Origin: Streptomyces sp. NBC_01750
GTDB lineage: Bacteria > Actinomycetota > Actinomycetes > Streptomycetales > Streptomycetaceae
NCBI RefSeq assembly: GCF_035918095.1
Contig: NZ_CP109137.1
Span: 4,962,001 to 5,026,000 of the forward strand
Reading direction: 5' to 3'
DNA: 64,000 nt
Below the pieces are notes generated by a model. The model worked only from the letters and a program-made list of their open reading frames with translations, made no database searches and was not told the origin of the DNA. How positions within the stretch are numbered: position 1 is the first letter of the stretch; the number at the start of each line of letters is the position of its first letter. Shown here one piece after another: positions 40,603 to 49,965 of this stretch. Both the position numbers and the translations under genes were made by a program.

Positions 40603-43021
40603 GGAGGCGGACCGCGCCGCGCTTGTGCAGCGGATCATTGCCGTTGCCGCATTTGGGGGACTGGATGCAGGACGGGCAGCCCGCCTCGCACTCGCAGGAG
40701 GCGATCGCCTCACGGGTGGCAGTGAGCCACTCGCGGGCGGTGTGGAAGGCCCGCTCGGCGAAGCCCGCGCCACCCGGATGGCCGTCGTACACGAAGACCG
40801 TCGGCAGCAGCGTGTCCGGGTGGAGCGGCACGGAGACCCCGCCGATGTCCCAGCGGTCGCAGGTGGCGAAGAGCGGCAGCATCCCGATCGAGGCGTGCTC
40901 CGCGGCGTGCAGGGCCCCGCCGAGCTGCTCCGGATTGACCCGGGCGGCGTCCAGCTGGTCCTCGGTGACCGTCCACCACACGGCCCGGGTGCGCAGGGTG
41001 CGGGGCGGCAGATCGAGCTTGGTCTCGCCGAGTACCTCGCCGGTGATGAGTTTGCGGCGGAGGAAGGAGACGACCTGGTTGGTGACCTCGACGGAGCCGA
41101 AGCAGAGTCGTCCGTCGCCCCACTGGATCTCGGTGTCGGTCTCGAGTACGGAGATGGTGGTGGTGTCGCGGGCGGTGGTGGAGTACGGCGGGCTGGCCTC
41201 CTCGACCAGGGCGGCGGAGTCCTCCAGGTCCAGGTGCTTCACCAGATACGTACGGCCCTGGTGGAGGTGGACGGCCCCGTCGTGGACGGCGGTGTGGGCG
41301 GCCGACTCGTCGACCGTGCCCAGCAGCCGGCCGGTCGCCGCCTCGACGATCTGGACGGGTCGGCCGCCCTCGCCCCGGATGTCGGTGAGGTCGGCGGCCC
41401 GCTCGCGGCGCGTCCAGTGCCAGGCGGTGGCCCGGCGGCGGAGCAGCTTGGCGGCTTCCAGCTGGGGCATGAGTTCGGCCGTCGCCGGGCCGAACAGCTC
41501 AAGATCTTCTTCTGTGAGCGGGAGCTCGGCGGCGGCGGCGCACAGATGGGGGGCGAGGACGTACGGATTGTCCGGGTCGAGGACCGTGGACTCCACAGGC
41601 TGCTGGAACAGCGCCTCGGGGTGGTGGACGAGGAAGGTGTCCAGCGGGTCGTCGCGGGCGACGAGGATGGCCAGGGCGCCCTGGCCGGAGCGGCCCGCGC
41701 GGCCCGCCTGCTGCCACAGTGACGCCCGTGTCCCGGGGTAGCCGGCGATGACGACGGCATCGAGGCCCGAGACGTCGACACCCAGCTCCAGGGCCGTGGT
41801 GGCGGCGAGGCCGAGGAGCTCGCCGGAGTGCAGGGCCCGCTCCAGGGCGCGGCGCTCCTCGGGGAGGTAGCCGCCGCGGTAGGCGGCGACCCGCGGCGGC
41901 AGGGAGCGGTCGATCTCCGCGAGGCGTTCCTTGGCGATCACGGAGATGAGCTCGGCCCCACGACGGGAGCGTACGAAGGCGACCGTACGGATGCCCTGGA
42001 CGGTCAGATCGGTCAGGAGGTCGGCGGTCTCGGCGGTGGCGGTGCGACGCACCGGAGCGCCTTTCTCGCCGTGGAGCTCGGTGAGCGGGGGCTCCCAGAG
42101 GGCGAACACGAGTTCGCCACGCGGCGAGGCGTCGTCGGCTACCTCCTGGACGGGCAGGCCCGTGAGTCGGCCGGCGGCCAGGGCGGGTTCCGCGGCGGTG
42201 GCGGAGGCGAGGAGAAAGACGGGGTTCGCACCGTAGCGGGCGCATACACGGCGAAGACGGCGCAGCACCTGGGCGACGTGCGAGCCGAAGACGCCCCGAT
42301 AGGTGTGGCACTCATCGATCACCACGTAGCGCAGCGAGCGCAGGAAGGACGACCAGCGAGGATGTGAGGGAAGTATCCCGCGGTGCAGCATGTCGGGGTT
42401 GGTGAGGACGTAATTGGCGTACTGCCGGACCCACTCGCGTTCCTCGACCGGCGTGTCGCCGTCGTAGACCGCGGGGCGGATGCGGTTGCCCAGCGGCGCG
42501 CTGAGCTCCTTCACCGCGCGGCGCTGGTCGGCGGCCAGGGCCTTGGTGGGGGCGAGGTAGAGGGCGGTCGTACCGCGACCGTTGGCGGCCTCGGAGCCGT
42601 CGAGCAGGGCGGTGAGCACGGGCGCGAGGTAGGCCAGCGACTTGCCCGAGGCGGTGCCGGTGGCGATGACGACGGATTCGCCGTCCAGGGCGTACTCAGC
42701 GGCGGCCGCCTGGTGGATCCAGGGGTGCTCGATGCCGGCCTGCTGAATGGCGTTGATCACTTCCGGGCGGATGCGGTGGGGCCAGACGGCATGGCGGCCG
42801 GGCCTGGGGGGCAAGTGCTCCGTATGAGTGATGCGCGCAGCTCGGTTCCCCCCTGCGGTGAGCCGGTCGAGGACCGTACCGGGGGAGGGGCGGGTTTCCC
42901 CGCTCTCGGGAGGTCGTCTGGGACGGTGATTCTTGGCCATCGGCACCGAGTGTGTCACCGGAGTGACGGACAATGGTCCCAAGGCGTCGTGCATGGCTGC
43001 TGGTAAGTGATTGAATGCCAT
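40538..43021 (-). CDS. DECH-box helicase with C-terminal Cys cluster (MrfA/YprA-like)
   Basis: About 827 residues. Walker A is ATGTASGKSLAYLAP (about 113-127), motif II VVIDECHTYRG (DECH rather than DEAH/DEAD), motif III LASATAAEP and motif VI QQAGRAGRSGQ. The C-terminal DUF1998-type region ends with CECEAGCPSCIQSPKC, a four-Cys metal site as in B. subtilis MrfA (YprA), which repairs mitomycin damage. Orthologue of Rv3649. Start uncertain: ATG 43021, 42994 and 42940 are in frame; GGAGGAC lies before 43021. It is divergent from bldG and convergent with the tad operon. Confidence 0.9.
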   Translation of the reverse strand: MAFNHLPAAMHDALGPLSVTPVTHSVPMAKNHRPRRPPESGETRPSPGTVLDRLTAGGNRAARITHTEHLPPRPGRHAVWPHRIRPEVINAIQQAGIEHPWIHQAAAAEYALDGESVVIATGTASGKSLAYLAPVLTALLDGSEAANGRGTTALYLAPTKALAADQRRAVKELSAPLGNRIRPAVYDGDTPVEEREWVRQYANYVLTNPDMLHRGILPSHPRWSSFLRSLRYVVIDECHTYRGVFGSHVAQVLRRLRRVCARYGANPVFLLASATAAEPALAAGRLTGLPVQEVADDASPRGELVFALWEPPLTELHGEKGAPVRRTATAETADLLTDLTVQGIRTVAFVRSRRGAELISVIAKERLAEIDRSLPPRVAAYRGGYLPEERRALERALHSGELLGLAATTALELGVDVSGLDAVVIAGYPGTRASLWQQAGRAGRSGQGALAILVARDDPLDTFLVHHPEALFQQPVESTVLDPDNPYVLAPHLCAAAAELPLTEEDLELFGPATAELMPQLEAAKLLRRRATAWHWTRRERAADLTDIRGEGGRPVQIVEAATGRLLGTVDESAAHTAVHDGAVHLHQGRTYLVKHLDLEDSAALVEEASPPYSTTARDTTTISVLETDTEIQWGDGRLCFGSVEVTNQVVSFLRRKLITGEVLGETKLDLPPRTLRTRAVWWTVTEDQLDAARVNPEQLGGALHAAEHASIGMLPLFATCDRWDIGGVSVPLHPDTLLPTVFVYDGHPGGAGFAERAFHTAREWLTATREAIASCECEAGCPSCIQSPKCGNGNDPLHKRGAVRLLTELLRVAPSGQEVPAVPPAT

Positions 43022-43099
43022 CGCGGCTGGCGACCGTCCTCCGGCTCCGCCGGGGAGACCTGATGGGCGGCCGCTCGATAGCAAGGTGCTGGAGGATCC

Positions 43100-43453
43100 G
43101 TGGACCTGTCCCTGTCGACTCGCAATGTGTCCGGCCCTGGTGGCGACCGTACGGTCGTCGAGGTCGGTGGCGAGATTGATGTGTATACCGCGCCAAAGCT
43201 GCGCGAGCAGTTGGTCGAGTTGGTGAACGACGGCAACTACCACCTGGTTGTCGACATGGAGGGCGTGGACTTCCTCGACTCCACCGGCCTCGGCGTGCTC
43301 GTGGGCGGCCTGAAGCGTGTGCGTGCGCATGAGGGCTCGCTACGCCTGGTCTGCAACCAGGAACGCATTCTCAAAATCTTCCGGATCACAGGTCTGACCA
43401 AGGTGTTTCCCATCCACACCACGGTCGACGAAGCTGTCGCGGCGACCGACTGA
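43100..43453 (+). CDS. bldG: Anti-sigma factor antagonist BldG
   Basis: 117-residue STAS-domain protein nearly identical in remembered sequence to S. coelicolor BldG, required for aerial mycelium and antibiotic production. The phosphorylated Ser is Ser61 in [11 protein letters not shown] (Ser57 in the 113-residue standard form), because of a four-residue insertion after LSTRN (VSGPG). GTG 43100 follows GGAGGAT. It is controlled by anti-sigma kinases, including probably the product of the next gene. Confidence 0.95.
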   Translation: MDLSLSTRNVSGPGGDRTVVEVGGEIDVYTAPKLREQLVELVNDGNYHLVVDMEGVDFLDSTGLGVLVGGLKRVRAHEGSLRLVCNQERILKIFRITGLTKVFPIHTTVDEAVAATD

Positions 43454-43543
43454 CGGTCGGCGCAGACTGCCGGAGGAAAGAGGGGCACCGGGCATCCAGC
43501 CCGGGCCTCTGAGATGCACGCCCGTACGTCTGAGGGGGAATGC

Positions 43544-43993
43544 ATGGCCACCGTTGAACTCCGCTTCAGCGCCCAGCCCGAGCATGTCAGGACCGCCCGT
43601 CTGGTGGCCGCTGCCGTGGCTCGCCGGGCCGGGGTCGACGAGGCCGTGCTGGATGAGGTCCGGCTCGCGGTCGGCGAGGCATGCAGCCGTGCCGTCGGGC
43701 TGCACCGCAGCCATGGCATCACCGCCCCCGTTCGGGTGATGTTGTCCGAGGAGGAAAAGACCTTCTCCATCGAGGTCGGGGACGAGATCCCGGCTGCGGG
43801 CGGCGGTGGGTCCCATGCGGCCCCGGGCGCCCGTGAGGCCGGGGACGCGGACCTGGACTCCGACGCCGAGGACGAGATGATGGGCCTTGCGGTCATCAGC
43901 GGTCTCGTCGACGACGTGGAGGTCACCTCCACCGAGGACGGTGGCGTGATCCGGATGAGCTGGCCCACGACGCCGGCCACCATAGCGCCCTGA
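43544..43993 (+). CDS. Anti-sigma factor (GHKL kinase fold), BldG partner
   Basis: 149 residues. ATVELRFSAQPEHVRTARLV and VDEAVLDEVRLAVGEACSRAV carry the N box of RsbW/SpoIIAB-type kinases. An Ala/Asp/Glu-rich insert (about 95-115) precedes the GLAVISGLVDDVEV box. Corresponds to the gene after bldG in S. coelicolor (SCO3548), shown to bind BldG; its ATP lid is degraded, so kinase activity is doubtful. ATG 43544 follows GAGGGGGA, 90 bp after bldG. Confidence 0.88.
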   Translation: MATVELRFSAQPEHVRTARLVAAAVARRAGVDEAVLDEVRLAVGEACSRAVGLHRSHGITAPVRVMLSEEEKTFSIEVGDEIPAAGGGGSHAAPGAREAGDADLDSDAEDEMMGLAVISGLVDDVEVTSTEDGGVIRMSWPTTPATIAP

Positions 43994-44053
43994 TCGCGCG
44001 GTCCCGACCGCGCGGACAGTCCGTTGATCGTGTTTTAGTGTCGGGAAGTGAAG

Positions 44054-44080
44054 AGGCCCTGCTTGAGCAGGGCCTTTTTC
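44054..44080 (+). terminator. Intrinsic terminator after the bldG operon
   Basis: AGGCCCTGC (44054-44062), TTGA loop, GCAGGGCCT (44067-44075), followed by TTTTC. A classical hairpin with U-tract, uncommon in this GC-rich window. Confidence 0.92.
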
Positions 44081-44224
44081 CTTTTCCCTAGATCATCGAT
44101 CAAGCGTCAATGCCTTTGCCCCATTACCTCTTTCGGGGGTCTTTTGGGAACGCGATCATTTGCTGAGTAGCAAGTGAAGGTCAATTACACTTGTCGCGCT
44201 CTGTTTTGATCAGGTTCCGCTCCC

Positions 44225-44230
44225 TACAAT
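44225..44230 (+). promoter_or_regulatory. Probable -10 box of hppA
   Basis: TACAAT, 38 bp before the hppA start, with a weak CTGTTT at 44201 about 18 bp upstream. The 275-bp gap 43994-44268 holds only this and the bldG terminator. Confidence 0.45.
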
Positions 44231-44268
44231 CCGTCCACATCTTGAGCTCTGAGCGTCAAGGAGGACGA

Positions 44269-46674
44269 ATGGCGGGGCTCGTCAACTCAGAACTGTCCGA
44301 TCAACCCACTTCTCTCGCAGCTGCGGTACTCACCGACAACAACCGACTGATCGTGATCGTCATCGCGGCAGTCGCCCTGGCGGCACTGGTCGTCGCCCAG
44401 CTGCTGGTGCGCCAGGTGCTGGCCGCCGGCGAGGGCACCGATTCCATGAAGAAGATCGCGGCGGCCGTTCAGGAAGGCGCGAATGCCTATCTGACACGGC
44501 AGTTGCGCACCCTCGGCGTCTTCGCCGTAGTGGTGTTCTTCCTACTGCTGCTGTTGCCGGCCGACGACTGGTCACAGCGCGCCGGACGCTCGGTGTTCTT
44601 CCTGGTGGGTGCGATCTTCTCGGCAACCACCGGATACATCGGCATGCGTCTTGCCGTACGAGCAAATGTGCGCGTGGCCGCGGCCGCGCGTGAAGCCACG
44701 CCGGCGGAGGGCGAGCCGGAAAAGGATCTGACGGCCGTTTCGCACAAGGCCATGAAGATCGCTTTCCGTACGGGAGGCGTGGTCGGCATGTTCACGGTGG
44801 GCCTCGGCCTGCTCGGTGCCTCCTGCGTGGTTCTCGTCTACGCGGCCGACGCCCCCAAGGTGCTCGAGGGCTTCGGCCTCGGCGCCGCGCTGATCGCCAT
44901 GTTCATGCGTGTCGGCGGCGGCATCTTCACCAAGGCGGCCGACGTCGGCGCCGACCTTGTCGGCAAGGTCGAGCAGGGCATCCCGGAGGATGACCCGCGC
45001 AACGCCGCCACCATCGCCGACAACGTGGGCGACAACGTCGGTGACTGCGCGGGTATGGCTGCCGACCTCTTCGAGTCGTACGCCGTCACGCTCGTGGCGG
45101 CGCTCATCCTCGGCAAGGCGGCATTCGGCGACGCCGGACTCGCCTTTCCGCTGATCGTCCCGGCGATCGGCGTGGTCACCGCGATGATCGGCATCTTCGC
45201 GGTCGCCCCGCGGCGCGCCGACCGCAGCGGGATGACTGCCATCAACCGCGGATTCTTCATCTCCGCACTGATCTCGCTCGCCCTGGTGACTCTGGCGGTC
45301 TACATCTATCTGCCGTCCTCGTACGCCAAGTTGGACGGCGTCACCGAGGCCACCATCACCACGCACGGTGGGGACCCGCGGATCCTGGCGGTCGTCGCCG
45401 TGGCCATCGGCATTGTGCTGGCGGCCCTGATCCAGCAGTTGACGGGTTACTTCACCGAGACCACCCGGCGTCCCGTCAGGGACATCGGCAAGTCCTCGCT
45501 GACCGGACCCGCGACGGTCGTACTGGCCGGTATCTCCATCGGACTGGAATCCGCCGTCTACACCGCGCTGTTGATCGGCCTCGGCGTGTACGGGGCGTTC
45601 CTGCTCGGCGGTACGTCGATCATGCTCGCGCTCTTCGCGGTGGCGCTGGCCGGCACCGGCCTGCTCACCACCGTCGGCGTCATCGTCGCCATGGACACCT
45701 TCGGCCCCGTCTCCGACAACGCTCAGGGCATCGCCGAGATGTCCGGGGACGTCACGGGCGCGGGCGCGCAGGTCCTCACCGACCTCGACGCCGTCGGCAA
45801 CACCACCAAGGCCATCACCAAGGGCATCGCCATCGCCACGGCTGTACTGGCGGCGGCGGCGCTCTTCGGCTCGTACCGCGAAGCCATCGCGAATGCCGCA
45901 CGGGACGTCGGTGAGAAGGTCGGCGACGGCGCCCCGATGAACCTGGTGATGGATATCTCGCAGCCCAACAATCTGGTGGGTCTCATCCTCGGCGCCGCGG
46001 TCGTCTTCCTCTTCTCGGGGCTGGCGATCAACGCCGTGTCCCGGTCGGCGGGCGCGGTGGTCTACGAGGTGCGGCGGCAGTTCCGCGAGCACCCCGGGAT
46101 CATGGACTACACCGAGACGCCGGAGTACGGGCGCGTCGTCGACATCTGCACCAAGGACGCGCTGCGCGAGCTGGCCACACCGGGTCTGCTCGCCGTACTG
46201 ACCCCGATCGCGGTTGGCTTCTCGCTCGGTGTGGGAGCCCTCGGGTCCTTCCTCGCGGGCGCCATCGGCACCGGCACCCTGATGGCCGTCTTCCTGGCCA
46301 ACTCCGGTGGTGCGTGGGACAACGCCAAGAAGCTCGTCGAGGACGGCCATCACGGCGGCAAGGGCAGCGAGGCCCATGCCGCGACCGTCATCGGCGACAC
46401 CGTCGGTGACCCTTTCAAGGACACCGCCGGACCCGCCATCAACCCGCTGCTGAAGGTGATGAACCTGGTGGCACTGCTCATCGCGCCCGCGGTGGTGCAG
46501 TTCAGCTACGGAGACGACTCCAACGCCGGAGTCCGGGCGGTGGTGGCGGTACTCGCCATCCTCGTCATCACCGGCGCGGTGTACATCTCCAAGCGGCGAG
46601 GCATCGCTGTCGGCGACGACGGCAATTCCGCGGAGCGGAGCGCGAAGTCACCTGATCCTGCGGTGGTTTCGTAG
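44269..46674 (+). CDS. hppA: Membrane proton-translocating pyrophosphatase
   Basis: 801-residue H+-PPase with about sixteen helices. The pyrophosphate-binding loops are DVGADLVGKVEQGIPEDDPR and NVGDNVGDCAGMAADLFESY, then the second DNAQGIAEMSG. The GNTTKAITKG motif has Lys at the position that distinguishes potassium-independent proton pumps from potassium-dependent ones (Ala). It hydrolyses PPi and pumps H+ out. ATG 44269 follows GGAGGACGA. A Ser/Pro tail ends the protein. Confidence 0.95.
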   Translation: MAGLVNSELSDQPTSLAAAVLTDNNRLIVIVIAAVALAALVVAQLLVRQVLAAGEGTDSMKKIAAAVQEGANAYLTRQLRTLGVFAVVVFFLLLLLPADDWSQRAGRSVFFLVGAIFSATTGYIGMRLAVRANVRVAAAAREATPAEGEPEKDLTAVSHKAMKIAFRTGGVVGMFTVGLGLLGASCVVLVYAADAPKVLEGFGLGAALIAMFMRVGGGIFTKAADVGADLVGKVEQGIPEDDPRNAATIADNVGDNVGDCAGMAADLFESYAVTLVAALILGKAAFGDAGLAFPLIVPAIGVVTAMIGIFAVAPRRADRSGMTAINRGFFISALISLALVTLAVYIYLPSSYAKLDGVTEATITTHGGDPRILAVVAVAIGIVLAALIQQLTGYFTETTRRPVRDIGKSSLTGPATVVLAGISIGLESAVYTALLIGLGVYGAFLLGGTSIMLALFAVALAGTGLLTTVGVIVAMDTFGPVSDNAQGIAEMSGDVTGAGAQVLTDLDAVGNTTKAITKGIAIATAVLAAAALFGSYREAIANAARDVGEKVGDGAPMNLVMDISQPNNLVGLILGAAVVFLFSGLAINAVSRSAGAVVYEVRRQFREHPGIMDYTETPEYGRVVDICTKDALRELATPGLLAVLTPIAVGFSLGVGALGSFLAGAIGTGTLMAVFLANSGGAWDNAKKLVEDGHHGGKGSEAHAATVIGDTVGDPFKDTAGPAINPLLKVMNLVALLIAPAVVQFSYGDDSNAGVRAVVAVLAILVITGAVYISKRRGIAVGDDGNSAERSAKSPDPAVVS

Positions 46675-46689
46675 CACCTGCTCAAAAGG

Positions 46690-46725
46690 CGGGCGGACGG
46701 CGCACTTTGACGCGTCGTCCGCCCG
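46690..46725 (+). terminator. Terminator after hppA
   Basis: CGGGCGGACG (46690-46699) pairs with CGTCCGCCCG (46716-46725), 10 bp perfect, followed by TTTGCG. Confidence 0.75.
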
Positions 46726-46862
46726 TTTGCGTGCCGCGGGTGAGCCTTGTCTCCCTTGGTGCAAATGGCTTCAATAGGCAATAAATGGGGCGCACGACAC
46801 GCGGTTGTCGCCCACATGGCGTGTATGTTCCGGGGCCGAGAGCCTTGGAAGGGACCAATCCG

Positions 46863-47519
46863 GTGAACAAGAAGCTTGCGGCCGCGCTGTCCGGCGGTGC
46901 GGTACTGGTACTGGCACTGTCGGGCTGCAGCGACGACAACGGTGACGGCAAGGTGAATGCCTGGGCCAAGAAGGTCTGCGACCAGGCACAGCCCCAGATC
47001 CAGAAGAGGGCCAACGCCCAGCAGACCATCATCTCGACCGCGGCCGACGGCAAGCCGGCCGACATCCGGGCAGCGGACTCGAAGGCCTTCCAGGACATCG
47101 CCGCCGCGGACAGTGCGCTCGCCACCGCCGTGAAGGAGGCCGGTACGCCGCCCGTCGAAAACGGCGAGAAGCTTCAGACGGACGCGGTCAACGAACTCAA
47201 TGCCACGTCCAAGGCGTACCTCGCCCTGAAGGAGCAGGTCGACAGTCTCGACGCGAAGGACCAGCAGAAGTTCGCGGACGGCCTGCAGGGTGTCGCCGAC
47301 GGTCTGAAGAAGATCGAGACGATGGATCAGGACGCGCTGAAGAAGCTGCAGTCCGGCGAGCTGGGCAAGGCGATGGGGAAACAGCCCGGCTGCCAGGCGG
47401 CGAAGAAGTCGAGCCCCGCGTCCGCTCCCGACGCCCCGTCCGGACCGGCCGACTCGTCGGCCTCCGCGCCCGCGAAGGCCGGAGCGACCCCCTCGGTCAA
47501 GGCATCCAGCAAGGCGTAA
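46863..47519 (+). CDS. Small lipoprotein, function unknown
   Basis: 218 residues. Signal peptide with lipobox LALSGC (Cys22). The mature part is helical, with DAKDQQKFADGLQGVADGLK resembling a coiled coil, two Cys (KKVCDQ, QPGCQA) that could pair, and an Ala/Ser/Pro tail. GTG 46863 follows AAGGGA. Exported and membrane-bound; no enzymatic motif is seen. Confidence 0.82.
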   Translation: MNKKLAAALSGGAVLVLALSGCSDDNGDGKVNAWAKKVCDQAQPQIQKRANAQQTIISTAADGKPADIRAADSKAFQDIAAADSALATAVKEAGTPPVENGEKLQTDAVNELNATSKAYLALKEQVDSLDAKDQQKFADGLQGVADGLKKIETMDQDALKKLQSGELGKAMGKQPGCQAAKKSSPASAPDAPSGPADSSASAPAKAGATPSVKASSKA

Positions 47520-47670
47520 CCCGCCGCTGCCCGCATCCGTCCGCGCGCCGAGGCCCCCGGCCGGCGGTGGCGGTGCTCCTGCTCGACGGTGGCGGTGCCC
47601 CTGCCCCCGTGGTGGTGGCGTCCTGCCTCCGCCCGCGCGCGGCCTGTCAGCCCCGCTGTACGGCTCGGCA

Positions 47671-47719
47671 CGCCGCACGGCCCGGTCCCCCGCGCCACGG
47701 GGGACCGGGCCGTGCGGCG
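47671..47719 (+). terminator. Very strong hairpin between lipoprotein and methyltransferase genes
   Basis: CGCCGCACGGCCCGGTCCCC (47671-47690) pairs perfectly with its complement at 47700-47719, loop nine bases. It ends 30 bp before the methyltransferase start. Confidence 0.85.
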
Positions 47720-47749
47720 TTTGTCAGTGGCGGCGGCCACAATGGGCGG

Positions 47750-49261
47750 GTGAGTACGACCAGCCTTACCGCAGGCCTTCCTTCGCCCGACCACTCGACC
47801 CGGCTGCGTGAAGCTCTCCTCGCCGCCGCTTTCACCGCCGACGGGCTGCTCGAGCTGCTCGGCGCGCCCGCGTATGCCGCGCTCGCCCGCAGCGAGACCG
47901 TGCCCGCCCTGCGGGCCACCCGCGGTGACAGCGCCCTGGACACGCTCGTACAGCTGTTCCTGCTGCAGCGTCCCGTCGCGTACGAGCGCGCGCGGGCCGC
48001 ACTGCCCCTCGAGGAGTGCCTGGCCGACGGCTGGCTGCTGCATGACGGCGGAGAGGTACGGGCCACGGTGGATGTGCGGCCGTACGGCGGACCCGAGGGA
48101 CAGGACTGGTTCATCGTCTCCGACCTGGGGTGCGCGGTCGGTGGTGCGGGCGGCGCGAGCGGCCATGGCGAGGGCGTGGTGCTCGGCGTCGGTGGGGCGT
48201 CCACCACGCTCGCGGGGATCACCGTCCGCACGCCGGTCTCCTCCGCACTCGACCTGGGCACCGGTTCCGGTATCCAGGCGCTGCATGCCGCACAGCACGC
48301 GACGCGTGTCACGGCGACCGATCTGAACCCGCGCGCCCTGCACTTCGCACGGCTGACCCTCGCTCTCTCCGGGGCGCCGGAGGCCGATCTGCGCGAGGGC
48401 TCGCTCTTCGAGCCGGTCGGGCAGGACACATACGACCTGATCGTGTCGAACCCGCCGTTCGTGATCTCGCCCGGTGCCCGGCTGACCTACCGGGACGGCG
48501 GGATGGGCGGGGACGATCTGTGCCGCACGCTCGTTCAGCAGGCGGGAGCCAGGCTGAACGACGGGGGATACGCGCAGTTCCTCGCCAACTGGCAGCACGT
48601 GGAGGGGCAGGAGTGGCAGGAGCGGCTGCGTTCCTGGGTGCCGCGCGGCTGTGACGCGTGGATCGTGCAGCGCGAGGTGCAGGACGTGACGCAGTACGCC
48701 GAGCTGTGGCTGCGCGACAGCGGCGACCACCGCAGCGACCCGGCCGAGTACGCGGCGCGGTACGGCGCGTGGCTGGACGAGTTCGAGGCGCGTAAGACCA
48801 AGGCAGTCGGCTTTGGCTGGATCACACTGAGGAAGTCCGGTTCCGAGCGTCCGTCGATCGTCGCCGAGGAGTGGCCGCACCCCGTCGAGCAGCCGCTCGG
48901 CGAGAGCGTGCAGGCGCATTTCGCGCGGCAGGACTATCTGCGTACGCACGACGACGCGGCCCTGCTCGCAGGTCACTTCAGGCTGGCGGCGGAGGTCGTG
49001 CAGGAGCAGGTCGGGCTGCCGGGCGCGGAGGATCCCGAGCATGTGGTGCTCCGTCAGAACCGCGGTATGCGGCGCGCCACCAAGGTGGACACGGTCGGCG
49101 CGGGCTTCGCCGGGGTGTGCGACGGGACGCTGAGCGCCGGGCGGATCCTGGACGCGATCGCCCAGCTCATCGACGAGGACCCGGTGGTGCTCCGCGACCG
49201 CACGCCGCAGGCCGTACGGCTGCTGGTCGAGGAAGGCTTCCTGGAACCGGTCCGTCCATGA
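47750..49261 (+). CDS. Class I SAM-dependent methyltransferase (HemK/PrmA-like)
   Basis: 503 residues. The central Rossmann domain has SALDLGTGSGIQAL (SAM-binding, about 162-175), ATDLNPRAL, and the N-methyltransferase signature LIVSNPPFVISPG (about 229-241). The N-terminal 150 residues and the C-terminal 180 are specific to actinobacteria. NPPF enzymes methylate amino groups of Gln, ribosomal proteins or nucleobases. GTG 47750; the longer frame to 47567 crosses the terminator and is rejected. Immediately upstream of a small membrane protein and topA. Confidence 0.85.
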   Translation: MSTTSLTAGLPSPDHSTRLREALLAAAFTADGLLELLGAPAYAALARSETVPALRATRGDSALDTLVQLFLLQRPVAYERARAALPLEECLADGWLLHDGGEVRATVDVRPYGGPEGQDWFIVSDLGCAVGGAGGASGHGEGVVLGVGGASTTLAGITVRTPVSSALDLGTGSGIQALHAAQHATRVTATDLNPRALHFARLTLALSGAPEADLREGSLFEPVGQDTYDLIVSNPPFVISPGARLTYRDGGMGGDDLCRTLVQQAGARLNDGGYAQFLANWQHVEGQEWQERLRSWVPRGCDAWIVQREVQDVTQYAELWLRDSGDHRSDPAEYAARYGAWLDEFEARKTKAVGFGWITLRKSGSERPSIVAEEWPHPVEQPLGESVQAHFARQDYLRTHDDAALLAGHFRLAAEVVQEQVGLPGAEDPEHVVLRQNRGMRRATKVDTVGAGFAGVCDGTLSAGRILDAIAQLIDEDPVVLRDRTPQAVRLLVEEGFLEPVRP

Positions 49262-49281
49262 GGTGAAACCGGCCAACATCC

Positions 49282-49350
49282 ACAAGAAGAACAGGCAAGA
49301 AGAGCAAACAAGAAGATCGGTGAGAGCAGGAAGAACAAGAGGAAGGGGAG
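49282..49350. other. Purine-rich tract
   Basis: About 70 bp with nearly all A/G on the plus strand (AAGAAGAACAGGCAAGAAGA and so on), low GC for the window. It is in the 291-bp gap 49262-49552, which shows no convincing gene. Could form a triplex or be a relic of a Lys/Arg-rich coding end. Confidence 0.6.
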
Positions 49351-49552
49351 CTGCCGCCTCCGCTGCGCCCTCCTCGACCTTCTCGGCCCGCCTCTCGCCC
49401 GCTCCGGAACCGGCACTCCACCTGTCTCTCGATCGTCACCGCGACCGGGCGGGTGAACCAGCCCGGCGTTCACCAGGAATTCGTGCCCCTGACGCCCCGA
49501 GCTGTCAGCCTCGGACCGCCGGGGACGTCCGGACACCAGGGAAGAGCGGGGT

Positions 49553-49756
49553 ATGGGCATGGAGAGCGGGCCGGCGATCTTCGCGGGGACGGTATTCGCG
49601 CTGTTCGGGGCCGGGCTGCTGTTGTGGACAGGAGGACGCGTGGCGCACCGTTCCCCTGTTGCCCACGGAGTGAGCCCCGCCACGGCTCTCGCCCTCGCGG
49701 CCATCTTCGGCGCGGCGTCCCTCGCCCTCGGGGTGTGGTGCTTCGGCCGCGTCTGA
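49553..49756 (+). CDS. Small two-helix membrane protein
   Basis: 67 residues with two transmembrane segments (about 8-27, IFAGTVFALFGAGLLLW, and 43-62, ALALAAIFGAASLALGVW). No known domain. ATG 49553 and 49559 both fit; GGGAAGAG lies upstream. Small membrane proteins at this place occur before topA in Streptomyces, to my recollection. Confidence 0.65.
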   Translation: MGMESGPAIFAGTVFALFGAGLLLWTGGRVAHRSPVAHGVSPATALALAAIFGAASLALGVWCFGRV

Positions 49757-49965
49757 TCTGGGGCAGGAGCGGAGACGTGCCGGTCCGGGCGGCAGGAATG
49801 GCCGGACTCGGGTTACCGTTCGAGTGGCCGTTGCGGGCTTTTGCCGTTTGACATGAGGGCGGGTTGTACCGTCACACTCCGCAGCGACAGCAGCGGCAGG
49901 ACCGTGACCACGCGGTCTCAGTGCCGTTTGTGCCCATCGAGCGTCGACCGGAGAGAAGAGCGAAG

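Noticed and set aside
49263..49673. Plus-strand frame beginning with the purine tract
   Set aside because: Overlaps the small membrane protein in another frame, basic and low complexity, no homology recognised.
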